A stretch of 64,000 nucleotides of DNA from Ferrovibrio sp. (GCF_025869515.1 NZ_JAOZVR010000042.1:1-64000), one strand, 5' to 3'. Counted from the first letter of the stretch, positions 1 through 9,132 are shown. Notes: generated by a model not told the origin, from the sequence alone. Made by a program: numbers and translations.

Positions 1-1
1 C

Positions 2-973
2 CTCGCCACCCTGCCTGGGCTGCCGCTGCCCGGTCTGCCGCTGGTCGGCACGCGCAGCGCCCGTGCCGCCGCCTGGCCCGACAAGACCGTGCGCATCGTG
101 GTGCCCTACCCGGCCGGCGGTTCGACCGACGTGTTGAGCCGCATCATCGCCGAGGAGCTGAAGACCAAGTTCGGCCAGCCCTTCCTGATCGACAACCGCG
201 CCGGCGCCGGCGGCAATATCGGCATCGATGCGGTGGCCAAGAGCGCGCCGGATGGCTACACCATCGGCGCCGCCACCATCGGGCATTTCTCGATCAACCA
301 GTATCTCTATTCGAAGATGAGCTGGGATGCCGACAAGGACCTGCTGCCGGTCTCGATGACCTGGGAGCTGCCCAATGTCGCCGTGGTGCCGGCCGATCAC
401 GTGCCGGCCAAGACGCTGAAGGAATTCATCGCCTGGGCCAAGGCGCGGCCGACCGGCATTTCCTACGGCAGCCCGGGCATCGGCACCACGCCGCACCTGT
501 CGGGCGTGCTGTTCTGCCAGCGCGCCGGCGTGAAGGGCGAGCATGTGCCGTTCCGCGGCGCGGCGCAGACGATTCCGGCGATGCTGTCGGGCGATGTGCA
601 TATCGCGGTCGACAACCTCGCTTCCTACATCCCCTTCATCACCTCGGGCAAACTGCGCGCGCTCGCCGTCACCTCGGCCGATCGCTGGCCCAGCATGCCC
701 GACATCCCGACCATGGCGCAGGCCGGCATGGAGGATTTCGTCGTCACCTCCTGGGCCGCCTTCGTGCTGCCGGCCGGCACGCCGAAGGAGATCGTCGCCA
801 CGCTGTCGCAGGCTTTGCAGGAGATTTCAAAGAAACCCGAGATCCAGCAGAAATTCCTCACCACCGGGGCGCGCAGCCTGGGCTCGACGCCCGAGGTGGT
901 GACGGCGCGCAGCCACAAGGAGCGGCCGATGTGGAAAAGCGTGATCGAAAGCTCGGGGGCCAGACAGGATTAG
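2..973 (+). CDS. Bug/TctC-family tripartite tricarboxylate transporter substrate-binding protein (5' partial)
   Basis: A periplasmic solute-binding protein of the Bug family, which captures small carboxylates for tripartite transporters or for signalling. The reading frame is already open at the first bases and reads through a hydrophobic Leu/Pro/Gly stretch and an Ala-rich cleavage region (ARAAAWPDKTVRIVVPYPAGG-like, about residues 20-40 of the visible frame). The signal peptide start therefore lies upstream of the window. Family hallmarks visible are VPYPAGGSTD near the mature N-terminus, IDNRAGAGGNIG, and a C-terminal PxMAQAGxxxF segment. No TctA or TctB membrane genes are in view, which is common because Bug genes are often orphans. 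It converges with the next gene across about 10 bp. The ligand cannot be predicted. Confidence 0.9.
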   Translation, partial: LATLPGLPLPGLPLVGTRSARAAAWPDKTVRIVVPYPAGGSTDVLSRIIAEELKTKFGQPFLIDNRAGAGGNIGIDAVAKSAPDGYTIGAATIGHFSINQYLYSKMSWDADKDLLPVSMTWELPNVAVVPADHVPAKTLKEFIAWAKARPTGISYGSPGIGTTPHLSGVLFCQRAGVKGEHVPFRGAAQTIPAMLSGDVHIAVDNLASYIPFITSGKLRALAVTSADRWPSMPDIPTMAQAGMEDFVVTSWAAFVLPAGTPKEIVATLSQALQEISKKPEIQQKFLTTGARSLGSTPEVVTARSHKERPMWKSVIESSGARQD

Positions 974-983
974 GCTGGCAGGA

Positions 984-2012
984 TTAAGGGACAGGTCCGT
1001 CAAGCCAGGCGATCACCGGGCAGTTGACCACGATGCCGGTCGGCTGCAGCGGGCCGAGCTGTTTCGCGCTGGAGAGTGTGTAGACCTCCGCCTGGTGGCG
1101 CTGCTGCGCGCCGGGCGGACCGGACCATGCCACCTTGGTAACGCTCCACAGCGGCGAATAACCGCTGGCGGTGCGCCCCATCGGAAAAGCGGTCAGGATG
1201 TTGTGCGGGCTGCCGAGTTGCGCCGCGTTGGCCAGCGTGGCATCGGCCGCGGCCCGGCCATGGCGCAGGAACTGCTGCAGGCCCTGACTCGCATCACCCT
1301 CGGCCGGACCGTTGACCACCGCCAGCAGGGCGATATCGGCCTCGCCCTCGTTCAGACGCGGCACATGGATGGCGCGCTCCAGCGCGGCAACGCCGGCATC
1401 GCTGGCCTCGGTGCTGATATAGACGACGCGGCGGCCTTCGGCGAAGCCGTGACTGAGCAACAGCGTCACGGTCCCCTTCGCGGTGTCGAGCGCCAGTACG
1501 CGGTCGGCGATGTCGCTGTGGCCGGTGAGATCGAACGGGCCGTCGCCGGTGGCGACGATCGGCGCATTGAGGATCGCCGTCTGCCCGGCAATGCGCACCA
1601 GCGGCGTATAGGCCGGCGGCGCCGTGCCGCCGGGCATGGCCGCCTGCGGCGGATAGCCGGTCGGGCTCGCAACCACCTGCCGCGTGGCACCGAAATCCGG
1701 CGCGGCGGCAAAGCGCAGGATATCGCCGTCGAGACTCGCGGCCTGCACATGCCCGGCGCGGACCAGCAGCGGCGCATGCACCACGCCGCGCGCCTGCGCA
1801 TCGGCGGCCTCGGAGGAATCCGTCACGATGTACCAGACCCTGCGCCCGTCGGCCTCGCCGCGGAACAGCGGCAGCGTCACGGTATTGGCGGCGGCATCGA
1901 CGCTGAGCGCCGCGCGCAGCACGATATGCTCGCGCGGCAGCTCGGCGGCGAACACTGGCGTGTCGAGCACTGGCATGGCGAGCAGAAGCAACGGCAGGAT
2001 CAGGCGCAGCAT
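984..2012 (-). CDS. Secreted protein of unknown function with a duplicated domain
   Basis: I do not recognise a named family. The 342-residue product starts with a clear Sec signal peptide (hydrophobic Leu run at residues 4-16, likely cleavage after VFA at 20-22), so it is probably periplasmic or exported. The mature part is an internal duplication: residues about 28-150 and 168-300 share a hydrophobic strand, an (A/G)xGRRVxYI(S/V)T segment at 55-64 and 192-201, an acidic SxAxDA stretch, a VH(A/V)P motif, and a later Y(T/S)PL motif at 135-138 and 285-288. The gene lies between the convergent Bug gene and the deacylase gene. No convincing Shine-Dalgarno sequence precedes the ATG, so the start is supported mainly by the signal peptide. 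Confidence 0.7.
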   Translation of the reverse strand: MLRLILPLLLLAMPVLDTPVFAAELPREHIVLRAALSVDAAANTVTLPLFRGEADGRRVWYIVTDSSEAADAQARGVVHAPLLVRAGHVQAASLDGDILRFAAAPDFGATRQVVASPTGYPPQAAMPGGTAPPAYTPLVRIAGQTAILNAPIVATGDGPFDLTGHSDIADRVLALDTAKGTVTLLLSHGFAEGRRVVYISTEASDAGVAALERAIHVPRLNEGEADIALLAVVNGPAEGDASQGLQQFLRHGRAAADATLANAAQLGSPHNILTAFPMGRTASGYSPLWSVTKVAWSGPPGAQQRHQAEVYTLSSAKQLGPLQPTGIVVNCPVIAWLDGPVP

Positions 2013-2067
2013 GATGACATTCTGGCATGCCGCGCCGGTCCGGCGGGCAACATTTGCGTGAACGGCC

Positions 2068-3522
2068 CTAGGCTTTGTTGCGGGTGATCAGCCGGCCGTT
2101 GGCGGCACCGGTGACCCCTTGGCCGCCAATGTAGGACGACACGCCGTTGACCCAGACCTCGGTGATGCCCCGGGCCGGCTGGATCGGCGCCGTGAAGGTG
2201 GCGGTGTCGATCACCGTCTCGGGATCGAACAGCACCAGATCGGCATAGGCGCCCGGCCTGATGGCGCCACGGTCGACCATGCCGAAGACCTTCGCGGTCA
2301 GGCCGGTCATCTTGTGCACCGCCTGCTCCAGGCTGAGCAGCCTGAGATCGCGGCTGTAATGGCCGAGCACGCGCGGGAAGGTGCCCCACAGGCGCGGATG
2401 CGGCATGTCGTTGCTGGGCAGGCCGTCGGAGCCGATCATGCTGCGCGGATGCGCGATGATGCGCTGCACGTCGGCCTCGTCCATCATGAAATAGATCGCC
2501 GCCGCCGGCAGCAGCCGATGCGCCGCCGTGACCTGGTCGACGCCCCATTCCTTCGCGATATCGGCCAGCATGCGGCCTTTCATGTCCGGATAGGGTTCCG
2601 ACGAACTGATCTGCACCGCCATGTCGTCACGCAGGCGATCCGGCAGCAGCGCGGTGGAACTGGCCGCATAGGGATAGACGTCGAAATCGACGGTCTGCGC
2701 CTGCGCCGCCCGGTCGATCAGCGCCAGCGTCTCGGTGGAGCGGCCGAAGTTTTCCGGGTTGGTGCATTTGTGGTGACTGATGACCACGGCGGAGCCGCTG
2801 TCGCGGCCGATCTTCAGCGTCTCCTCGATGCTGTCGATCACGCCGTCGGCCTCGTCGCGCATATGCGTGACATACAGGCCACCACGCGAACGCAGGCCTT
2901 CGGCCACCGCGATCACTTCACTGGTGGGCGCATGGCGGCTGGGCGGATACCACAGGCCGCTGGACAGGCCCGACGCGCCCTGGTCAAGCGAGTCCGTCAG
3001 GCGCTGCTGCATCTGCGCCGCTTCTTTGTCGGTGGCGGCGCGCTGCACGTCATGATCCATCGCCACCACGCGCAGCGACATATGGCCGACCAGCGCGTAA
3101 GCGTTGGTGGCCGGCGGCGTCCGGCGCAGCTGCTCGGCATAGTCGGCGAATGTCGGGAAGGCCCAGGCGCTTTCGGTGCCGACCAGATCGAGCGGCGGCG
3201 GCGGCCGCTTTTTCATGGTGGCCGGTGCCAGGCTGATGCCGCAATTGCCGATCACCACGCTGGTGACGCCCTGGCTCAGCTTGCAATGCATGCAGTCCGC
3301 ACCGTGCAGCACGGCGCCATCGTCATGGGTATGGGCATCGATGAAGCCCGGCGCCACCGCCAGGCCTTTGGCGTCGATCTCGCGGTCGGCCGAGCTGCCG
3401 CCAAGATCGCCGACCGCCACGATGCGGTCGGCGCTGACGCCGACATCGCCGGTGAAAGAGTCCGCGCCGCTGCCGTCGAGGATACGGGCATTGCGGATGG
3501 CAAGGTCGTAGCGTTTGGTCAT
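2068..3522 (-). CDS. N-acyl-D-amino-acid deacylase (D-aminoacylase family amidohydrolase)
   Basis: A metal-dependent amidohydrolase expected to remove the acyl group from N-acyl-D-amino acids or related amides in the cytoplasm. The 484-residue length fits the D-aminoacylase family. Visible signatures are the N-terminal beta-sandwich segment (DLAIRNARILDGSG), the metal motif HTHDD at 64-68, the GNCG motif with its zinc-ligand cysteine at 94, a central SHHKC histidine pair, and a late IGSDGLP motif carrying the catalytic Asp. The ATG overlaps the stop codon of the upstream dehydrogenase gene by 4 bp, so the two are almost certainly co-translated. Together they suggest use of D-amino-acid or 2-hydroxyacid compounds. 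Exact substrate unknown. Confidence 0.88.
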   Translation of the reverse strand: MTKRYDLAIRNARILDGSGADSFTGDVGVSADRIVAVGDLGGSSADREIDAKGLAVAPGFIDAHTHDDGAVLHGADCMHCKLSQGVTSVVIGNCGISLAPATMKKRPPPPLDLVGTESAWAFPTFADYAEQLRRTPPATNAYALVGHMSLRVVAMDHDVQRAATDKEAAQMQQRLTDSLDQGASGLSSGLWYPPSRHAPTSEVIAVAEGLRSRGGLYVTHMRDEADGVIDSIEETLKIGRDSGSAVVISHHKCTNPENFGRSTETLALIDRAAQAQTVDFDVYPYAASSTALLPDRLRDDMAVQISSSEPYPDMKGRMLADIAKEWGVDQVTAAHRLLPAAAIYFMMDEADVQRIIAHPRSMIGSDGLPSNDMPHPRLWGTFPRVLGHYSRDLRLLSLEQAVHKMTGLTAKVFGMVDRGAIRPGAYADLVLFDPETVIDTATFTAPIQPARGITEVWVNGVSSYIGGQGVTGAANGRLITRNKA

Positions 3523-4430
3523 TGCGCGATCCGCCGGGTGTGATTGAGTGCCGCCTCGATCAGGTTCTCGCTGGCTTCCGGCGTGCGGAAAGCCGAATGC
3601 GCCGACAGCGTGACGTTGTCGAGTTTGGTCAGCGGGTGATCCTTGGGCAGCGGCTCGATATCGAAGACATCCAGCCCGGCATGGCCGATCTGGCCGGATT
3701 TGAGCGCGGCGATCATGGCGGCTTCATCGACAACCGCGCCGCGCGCCGTGTTCACCAGGATGGCGCCGGGTCGCATTTTCGCAATGCGTTCGGCGGAGAG
3801 AAATCCGCGGGTTTCGTCGTTGAGCAGCAGATGCACCGAGACGACATGGCTCAGTTTCAGCAGCTGGTCGAGCTCGACAAAGGTGACGCCGTCCGGCGCG
3901 TCTTTCTTCGAGCGGTTCCATGCCAGCACCTTCATGCCGGCACCAAGGCAGAGCCGCGCCATCTCGGCGGCGATGCCGCCATAGCCGACCAGACCGACCG
4001 TCTTGCCGGTGAGCTGCACGCCATCCATGCGCAGCCAGTTGCCTGCGCGCATGCCGCGATCCATGCAGGCAAAACCCTTGGCCGAGGCCCACATCAGGGC
4101 GAAGGCGCATTCCGCCACGGCGGTATCGCCATAGCCCTTGATCAGGTGTACCTCGATGCCGAGGCCGGCGAGTTCCTCGACATTCATATAGCTGCGCGCG
4201 CCGGTGCCAAGGAACACGACATGTTTCAGCCCCTTGCACTGCTTCGCCACATCGGTCGGCAGGTAGGTGTGATCGACCCATGCTATTTCGGCATCGCCCA
4301 ATACCGTCGGCAGATCGGCGGGCTTCACATCGGGCTGGCGATTGACGGTAACAGAAGGATCGGCGGGCTTATGCAGGTGCTCGGCCAGATCGCCGAGCGT
4401 GGAATTGGCATCGACAAAGACAGCACGCAC
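3519..4430 (-). CDS. D-isomer-specific 2-hydroxyacid dehydrogenase, NAD(P)-dependent
   Basis: A cytoplasmic oxidoreductase interconverting a 2-hydroxyacid and a 2-oxoacid. The 303-residue protein carries the Rossmann fingerprint GLVGYGGIAAEMA followed by the cofactor-specificity turn WNRSKK, then the family catalytic set: Arg in VNTARGAVVDE, Glu in FDIEPLP and His in SAHSAFRTPE near the C-terminus. It overlaps the downstream deacylase gene by 4 bp and lies 16 bp from the msrQ-like gene, so it is first in a two-gene unit. The basic pair after Asn-Arg in the cofactor turn could favour NADPH; this is inference. Specific substrate (glyoxylate, hydroxypyruvate, phosphoglycerate or other) not assignable. 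Confidence 0.88.
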   Translation of the reverse strand: MRAVFVDANSTLGDLAEHLHKPADPSVTVNRQPDVKPADLPTVLGDAEIAWVDHTYLPTDVAKQCKGLKHVVFLGTGARSYMNVEELAGLGIEVHLIKGYGDTAVAECAFALMWASAKGFACMDRGMRAGNWLRMDGVQLTGKTVGLVGYGGIAAEMARLCLGAGMKVLAWNRSKKDAPDGVTFVELDQLLKLSHVVSVHLLLNDETRGFLSAERIAKMRPGAILVNTARGAVVDEAAMIAALKSGQIGHAGLDVFDIEPLPKDHPLTKLDNVTLSAHSAFRTPEASENLIEAALNHTRRIAQ

Positions 4431-4446
4431 GGCAAGCTCTCACGGG

Positions 4447-5340
4447 TTATGAACGACGGGCCCGTATTGTGGCGAGTCCGGCTGCCAGTGTCACCCCTGT
4501 TGCGGCCAGCAGCACCCATATTCCCGGCCGCACGCCCATCTCGACATTCAGATTGGCTTCAAGCACGCGCGGAACCACTGCCGCACCAATTTTCCAGCTG
4601 AAATAGGCCGCCTCGCCCGCCACGGTCAGAAGCGCGGCGCCGAGGCCGAGCAATGCCAGCGCCCAGACCGGCAGCGTCGCGCCCTGCGGCCTCTGCCAGC
4701 GCCACAGCCGGTAACCGAACAGCCAGGCGAGAAAGCCGATGATCAGCAGCGGCTGGAAAATATCCGCCTTCACCTGCAGGAAGTAGTGCCAGGCACCAAG
4801 TGCGGCAGCCGGAAACACCAGGCGATGCAGCAGCTGCCAGCGGCGACCGCCGAGACGGCGCAGCATGCCGTCGGTGGATGTGGCCAGCAGCAGCAGCAGG
4901 GCGGTCAGGGCACACAGACCAATGATCAGATAATTCGCCTTGATGATCTCGGTCACGATCTTGTCGAGATCGAAGGCCTGGTTGGCGGTGTAGAGAATGA
5001 AATGCGTCACCAGGTACGATCCGGCGGCCACGCCGATCATGCGGCGCACCAGCGCCAGCCGGCCGTGCCGCAGAATCTGGCGCAGCGGAGTGACGAAAAG
5101 AGAGACCAGCAGCAGGCGGATTCCCCAGGTGCCGGTCTGCAAGATCAGTTCGGTCAGCGGGCGCGGACCGAGGTCGTGCTGGGCGGTGCGCCACAGCAGC
5201 CAAAGCGCCGGCAGGAGCAGAAGGACGAGGATGGCGGCCTTGAATGGCGAGAAGCGGCCGGCTGCCCCTTCCTGCCAGGGCCAGCCGCGCTTCCAGGCCG
5301 GAACGGGCCGCTTCTGTGGGACACGCGCTGTGACGTTCAT
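4447..5340 (-). CDS. msrQ: MsrQ-like haem-binding ferric-reductase-type membrane protein
   Basis: MsrQ (YedZ) is the inner-membrane haem b subunit that passes electrons to the periplasmic methionine sulfoxide reductase MsrP. The 297-residue product has several membrane helices, the loop LRQILRHGRLALVRRMIG, a helix with the haem-ligand-type motif SYLVTHFILY, and the LLHRLVFPAAALGAWHYFL segment with two further histidines, all typical of the ferric-reductase transmembrane domain. It is about 90 residues longer than a usual MsrQ: two extra predicted helices follow the WQRP segment near residue 218. No msrP lies next to it or elsewhere in the window, so either the partner is distant or this protein serves another electron acceptor. 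Confidence 0.78.
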   Translation of the reverse strand: MNVTARVPQKRPVPAWKRGWPWQEGAAGRFSPFKAAILVLLLLPALWLLWRTAQHDLGPRPLTELILQTGTWGIRLLLVSLFVTPLRQILRHGRLALVRRMIGVAAGSYLVTHFILYTANQAFDLDKIVTEIIKANYLIIGLCALTALLLLLATSTDGMLRRLGGRRWQLLHRLVFPAAALGAWHYFLQVKADIFQPLLIIGFLAWLFGYRLWRWQRPQGATLPVWALALLGLGAALLTVAGEAAYFSWKIGAAVVPRVLEANLNVEMGVRPGIWVLLAATGVTLAAGLATIRARRS

Positions 5341-5355
5341 GGCTGCCGATATAGC

Positions 5356-7608
5356 TCAGGATGCGGCGGTCTGCGGAAAACTTATCGTGAAGCGCGTTCC
5401 CTCACCGACCCGGCTGGAGACCGCAATCGTGCCGCCGAGAACCTGACTGACCAGATTGTAAACGATATGCAGGCCGAGGCCGGTGCCGCCGGTGCCGCGC
5501 TTGGTGGTGAAAAACGGGTCGAAGACGCGCGGCAGATCATCGGCCGCGACGCCTTTGCCGTCATCGCGGAATTCGATCACGATGCGGCCTTCGCGCGGCT
5601 GGCTCACGGCGATGTGAATCGTGCCAGGCTCGGTGCGGCCATCATAGGCATGCTGCAGTGTATTCATCAGCAGATTGGTAATGATCTGCCCCAGCGCACC
5701 CGGCCGGTTACGGATGGTGAGATTGACCGGGCAGTCGATTTCAACCCGGTGCGGCGTGCGCCGCAGCGCCGGCGCCAGGCTGAGCATGATTTCCTGCAGA
5801 TAGTCGCCCAGGGCGAAGTCGCGGATTTCGTCGGTGGTCTGGTCGGCCGAGACCTGCTTGAAGGCCTGGATCAGTCTGGCTGCACGCGTCAGGTTGCCCT
5901 GCATGATGCGGGTGGCCTCGGTCGCGGTCTCCAGGAAATCCTCCAGGTCGGTCCGCTTGAGCTGGCCGTCCTTGAATTTGCGGGTGAGCTGCTCGACCTC
6001 TTCGGACAAATGCGAGGCGGCCGAAACACCGATCCCGAGTGGGGTCGAGATTTCATGGCTCATGCCAGCCACCAGCGAACCGAGCGAGGCCATCTTCTCG
6101 GCCAGGATCAGGTTGGCCTGGGCGCCGCGCAGATCGGCCAGGGCACGTTCGGCATCTTCCTTGGCCCGGCGCAGCTCGTCTTCCATGCGACGACGCGCGG
6201 TGATGTTGGTGCGCACCACCACCAGATCGCCGGACGGCGTTACGCGTTCATGCACCAGGAACCACTCGCCGGCGCTGGTGCGGATTTCGATCATGCGCTC
6301 CGGGATATTCCGGCGCGCGGAGGAGACGGGGCCGGCGGTGCTGCCGGTTTCGCGTTCGTCGCGGCTGAAAACGCCGCGTTCGTAGCCGCGCGCCAGCAAT
6401 TCATCGAAGGACTTGCCGATCGCCTGTTCGGCGGTCAGGCCATACAGGGCCGCGAAGCGGCTGGAGCAAATCGCGATACGATCCTGCGAATCATAGATCG
6501 CGAAACCGTCGCCGGCCACCTCGACGGCATGGCGCAGGCGCCGGTTCAGCGCGTAGCGTTCGGTGGCATCGAAAATGGTGACCGCCACCGAGCGGTCGGG
6601 CAGCCGATTGAGGGTGAATTCCAGAATCTTTCCGGTGCCGGCATGGCGGGCAGCCGCGATGGTGCCGGCACCGCGCAACAGGCGATCGATGTGATAGCGC
6701 ACATCGCTCAGTTCCATATCGCCAAAGTCGCGCCGCTGCAGCAGGAAGCGCATCAGCGTTTCATGCGTATCACCGGACTGGAGCGCCCCTGCCGGCAGCG
6801 CCAGCAATTCGGCGGCGCGCCGGTTGATGCTGTGAATCTCACCACCGGGATGAAACAGGATGACGCCGACCTGCAGGGCATCCAGAGCCCAGGCCTGGTA
6901 TTCGTTGCGGCGGCGCCCTTCCTGTCGCGCCAGCGTAAGTGCATCGGTGACCCGGCGCGCTTCCTCCCGGGCCAGGAAATTGCGGCGCCGTTCCAGCTTG
7001 AACTGCCGCATGCCAATCATGCCGAGTCCGTTGCCGATCAGCAGGAACAGCACCACGCTGACGATGGTGTAGCTTTCGATCGGCAGCCAGAGCAACACGA
7101 TGATCGCGGTGCCGATGCTCAGATAGATCGCATTGGCGAGCACGGCCTGGGCCGGACAGGGCACCAGCAGGAAGAAGACCAGCAGATAGCCGAAGGCCAG
7201 CGTTCCGGCATTCAGCGCCGGCGGTGCGCCGATCAGCCAGGTCATGAAGGTGAGCGTGGTCAGGCTGGCCATGCCGACACCAGCGACGATATCGAGCATC
7301 GCGATGGCGGCGGCCCGCCGGACCAGGACCTGGAAAACCACGCCGGTAAGCAGGCCGATGCAGCGCACGGCGGCATCAAGCCAGAAGGTGACCCCCGGAC
7401 CCAGCAGCAAATACTGGCGGATGATCAGGAGGAAGAAGACGGTTGTAGCGGCGATGCCGCAGGCCTGCAGGAGGGTGCGGACCGGCTCCAGGCGCTGCTG
7501 GCGGTACATCTGCTCAACCCGCCGATCACGGAACTCACCGGTCCACAGGAACAGGCGATTGTCGTCAGCAGTCTGCAGCAAAGATGATGGCGGCGGTTGC
7601 AGCATCAT
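5356..7608 (-). CDS. Membrane-bound PAS sensor histidine kinase
   Basis: A 750-residue inner-membrane sensor kinase. From the N-terminus: a short cytoplasmic stretch, about six membrane helices (roughly 50-220), a coiled linker, two PAS-like domains (about 245-350 and 360-470), then a dimerisation region whose H-box MSHEISTPLG (His near 517) is of the HPK4 type, and an HATPase domain with an N-box (ITNLLMNTLQHA), DDGKG and the G2 box GTGGTGLGLH near 700. A longer reading from 7662 is open, but the ATG at 7608 is preceded by GGGGAC at suitable spacing. No response-regulator gene is adjacent, so it is an orphan kinase here. It is divergent from flgE, but a regulatory link to motility is only speculation. 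Confidence 0.85.
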   Translation of the reverse strand: MMLQPPPSSLLQTADDNRLFLWTGEFRDRRVEQMYRQQRLEPVRTLLQACGIAATTVFFLLIIRQYLLLGPGVTFWLDAAVRCIGLLTGVVFQVLVRRAAAIAMLDIVAGVGMASLTTLTFMTWLIGAPPALNAGTLAFGYLLVFFLLVPCPAQAVLANAIYLSIGTAIIVLLWLPIESYTIVSVVLFLLIGNGLGMIGMRQFKLERRRNFLAREEARRVTDALTLARQEGRRRNEYQAWALDALQVGVILFHPGGEIHSINRRAAELLALPAGALQSGDTHETLMRFLLQRRDFGDMELSDVRYHIDRLLRGAGTIAAARHAGTGKILEFTLNRLPDRSVAVTIFDATERYALNRRLRHAVEVAGDGFAIYDSQDRIAICSSRFAALYGLTAEQAIGKSFDELLARGYERGVFSRDERETGSTAGPVSSARRNIPERMIEIRTSAGEWFLVHERVTPSGDLVVVRTNITARRRMEDELRRAKEDAERALADLRGAQANLILAEKMASLGSLVAGMSHEISTPLGIGVSAASHLSEEVEQLTRKFKDGQLKRTDLEDFLETATEATRIMQGNLTRAARLIQAFKQVSADQTTDEIRDFALGDYLQEIMLSLAPALRRTPHRVEIDCPVNLTIRNRPGALGQIITNLLMNTLQHAYDGRTEPGTIHIAVSQPREGRIVIEFRDDGKGVAADDLPRVFDPFFTTKRGTGGTGLGLHIVYNLVSQVLGGTIAVSSRVGEGTRFTISFPQTAAS

Positions 7609-7735
7609 TTGTCCCCGGCACATTATGACCCCCGGACCCGCCCGGGGAAAGCCGGAGGGCAAAATTTGCCGGGTATATGCGGCCTGCCGAAGCAGTTTTT
7701 CGTATTTATTTCAGAAACATAGTGACAGAACCCGG

Positions 7736-7752
7736 TTGGCACGGGGCTTGCT
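7736..7752 (+). promoter_or_regulatory. Sigma-54 (-24/-12) promoter of flgE
   Basis: The sequence TTGGCACGGGGCTTGCT matches the sigma-54 consensus TGGCAC-N5-TTGC exactly, with the GG at 7738-7739 and the GC at 7750-7751. Transcription would begin near 7763, about 32 bases before the flgE ATG. Sigma-54 control of hook genes is established in several alphaproteobacteria with hierarchical flagellar regulation. The activator binding site was not identified; it would be expected within about 200 bp, in or near the divergent kinase gene. Confidence 0.85.
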
Positions 7753-7794
7753 GATAAAAGGCCAAGACGATTCCACGGACCCAGGAGTCCAGTC

Positions 7795-9132
7795 ATGACC
7801 TTTTTCGGCGCCCTCGGCACCGCTGTGCAGGGCATCAACGCCCAGGCGACGGCGATCGGGCATATTTCCGACAACGTCGCCAATGCGACGACCATCGGCT
7901 ACAAGCAGGTCAACACGATCTTCGCCGACCTGGTGACCAACAAGGTTCTCGGCGACAGCAAGGATATCGACTCCAACCGCCATATGGGCGTGGGCGCCAG
8001 CGCCGATTTCGGCAACCGCCGCCAGGGCACCATCAACCGCGATTCCAGCACCACATCCATCGCGATCAGCGGCAACGGCTATTTCCCCGTCTCCAAGGCC
8101 ACCGGCATCAATTCTGCAACCGGCCAGCCAAGCGGCTTCGACGACACCACCTACTACACCCGGCTGGGCGATTTCCGCGCCGAGAATTCGAATCGGCTGG
8201 TGAACTCGGCAGGCTTTTACCTGCAGGGCGTCGCCCTCGCCCCCGGCCAGACCGCGGCGGCGGCCGGGGCCGTTCCCACCGATTTCGTCATCGATACCAC
8301 AGACATCGACCCCGTCCCCACCAGCCAGGTGTTTTCTCAGATCAATCTGCCGGCCAGCGCCCTGCCCGGAAAGCAGATCACCACGGGCATCGGCGTGGTT
8401 GACGCCAATAGCGAAGAACAGAATTTCCAGGTGGTCTGGACCAAGACCGCCACCGATACCTGGGACATCACCATCAATACCAGCCTGGCCACGCCAAGTT
8501 CGTTCGGTCCGGTGACGGCCACCTTCACCAACGGCACGCTCACCACACTCACTTCCGCCGACACCAATGTCGCCGTCACAGCCGCCGGCCAGGCGACATT
8601 GAGTGTGAGCGTGGATTATGGCGCCGGCGCACAGGCCATCGTTCTGGATATCGGCGCCTTCGGCGGCACCTTCGATGTCACCGCCAACAGCGGCACGACA
8701 CAATATGCCGGCGAGGATCGCGAAGCCTCCAATATCAGCCTGTCGCAGAACGGCCTGCTCGGCGGCGAATTCCAGTATGTCTCCTTCGAGGAAGACGGGC
8801 AGATCATCTACAATTACACCAACGGTCGCAATCGCACCGGCGGGCAGGTGATGCTGGCCAACTTCGCCGAACCCGACCAGCTCGATCGCCTGGATGGCAC
8901 CACCTTCATCGCCAACAGCATTTCCGGCGATGTGTTTTTCGGGCAGCCCAGGGATCCGAACAGCGATACGGGTGTTGGCAACCTCGTCCCCGGCTCGCTC
9001 GAACAATCCACAGTCGACGTGGCCGACCAGATGACCAAGCTGATCGTGGCCCAGCAGGCCTATTCGATGAACGGACAGGTGATCTCAGCGGCAGATTCCA
9101 TGCTGTCGCGCCTGATCGACATGAAGCGCTGA
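7795..9132 (+). CDS. flgE: Flagellar hook protein FlgE
   Basis: The structural protein of the flagellar hook, exported through the flagellar type III apparatus and polymerised between rod and filament. The 445-residue product has the flagellar rod/hook N-terminal signature (ISDNVANATTIGYKQ, residues 22-36), a central region with the FlgE D-domain pattern, and the conserved C-terminal coil ending AQQAYSMNGQVISAADSMLSRLIDMKR-like, needed for polymerisation. An AGGAG ribosome site lies 7 bases before the ATG, and a perfect sigma-54 promoter lies upstream. No other flagellar gene is in the window, so the hook gene is separated from the main flagellar cluster. A short GC hairpin without a T-run follows the stop at 9134-9149. 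Confidence 0.93.
   Translation: MTFFGALGTAVQGINAQATAIGHISDNVANATTIGYKQVNTIFADLVTNKVLGDSKDIDSNRHMGVGASADFGNRRQGTINRDSSTTSIAISGNGYFPVSKATGINSATGQPSGFDDTTYYTRLGDFRAENSNRLVNSAGFYLQGVALAPGQTAAAAGAVPTDFVIDTTDIDPVPTSQVFSQINLPASALPGKQITTGIGVVDANSEEQNFQVVWTKTATDTWDITINTSLATPSSFGPVTATFTNGTLTTLTSADTNVAVTAAGQATLSVSVDYGAGAQAIVLDIGAFGGTFDVTANSGTTQYAGEDREASNISLSQNGLLGGEFQYVSFEEDGQIIYNYTNGRNRTGGQVMLANFAEPDQLDRLDGTTFIANSISGDVFFGQPRDPNSDTGVGNLVPGSLEQSTVDVADQMTKLIVAQQAYSMNGQVISAADSMLSRLIDMKR

Noticed and set aside
2119..3543. A 474-codon plus-strand frame opposite the deacylase gene
   Set aside because: Same codon-bias artefact: His/Arg/Ala-rich protein with no motif, while the opposite strand has the full D-aminoacylase signature.
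4786..7587. A 933-codon open frame on the plus strand antisense to msrQ and the histidine kinase
   Set aside because: It lies opposite two clear genes, is rich in Gln, Gly, His and Arg with no domain pattern, and is the typical by-product of high GC at third codon positions on the other strand.
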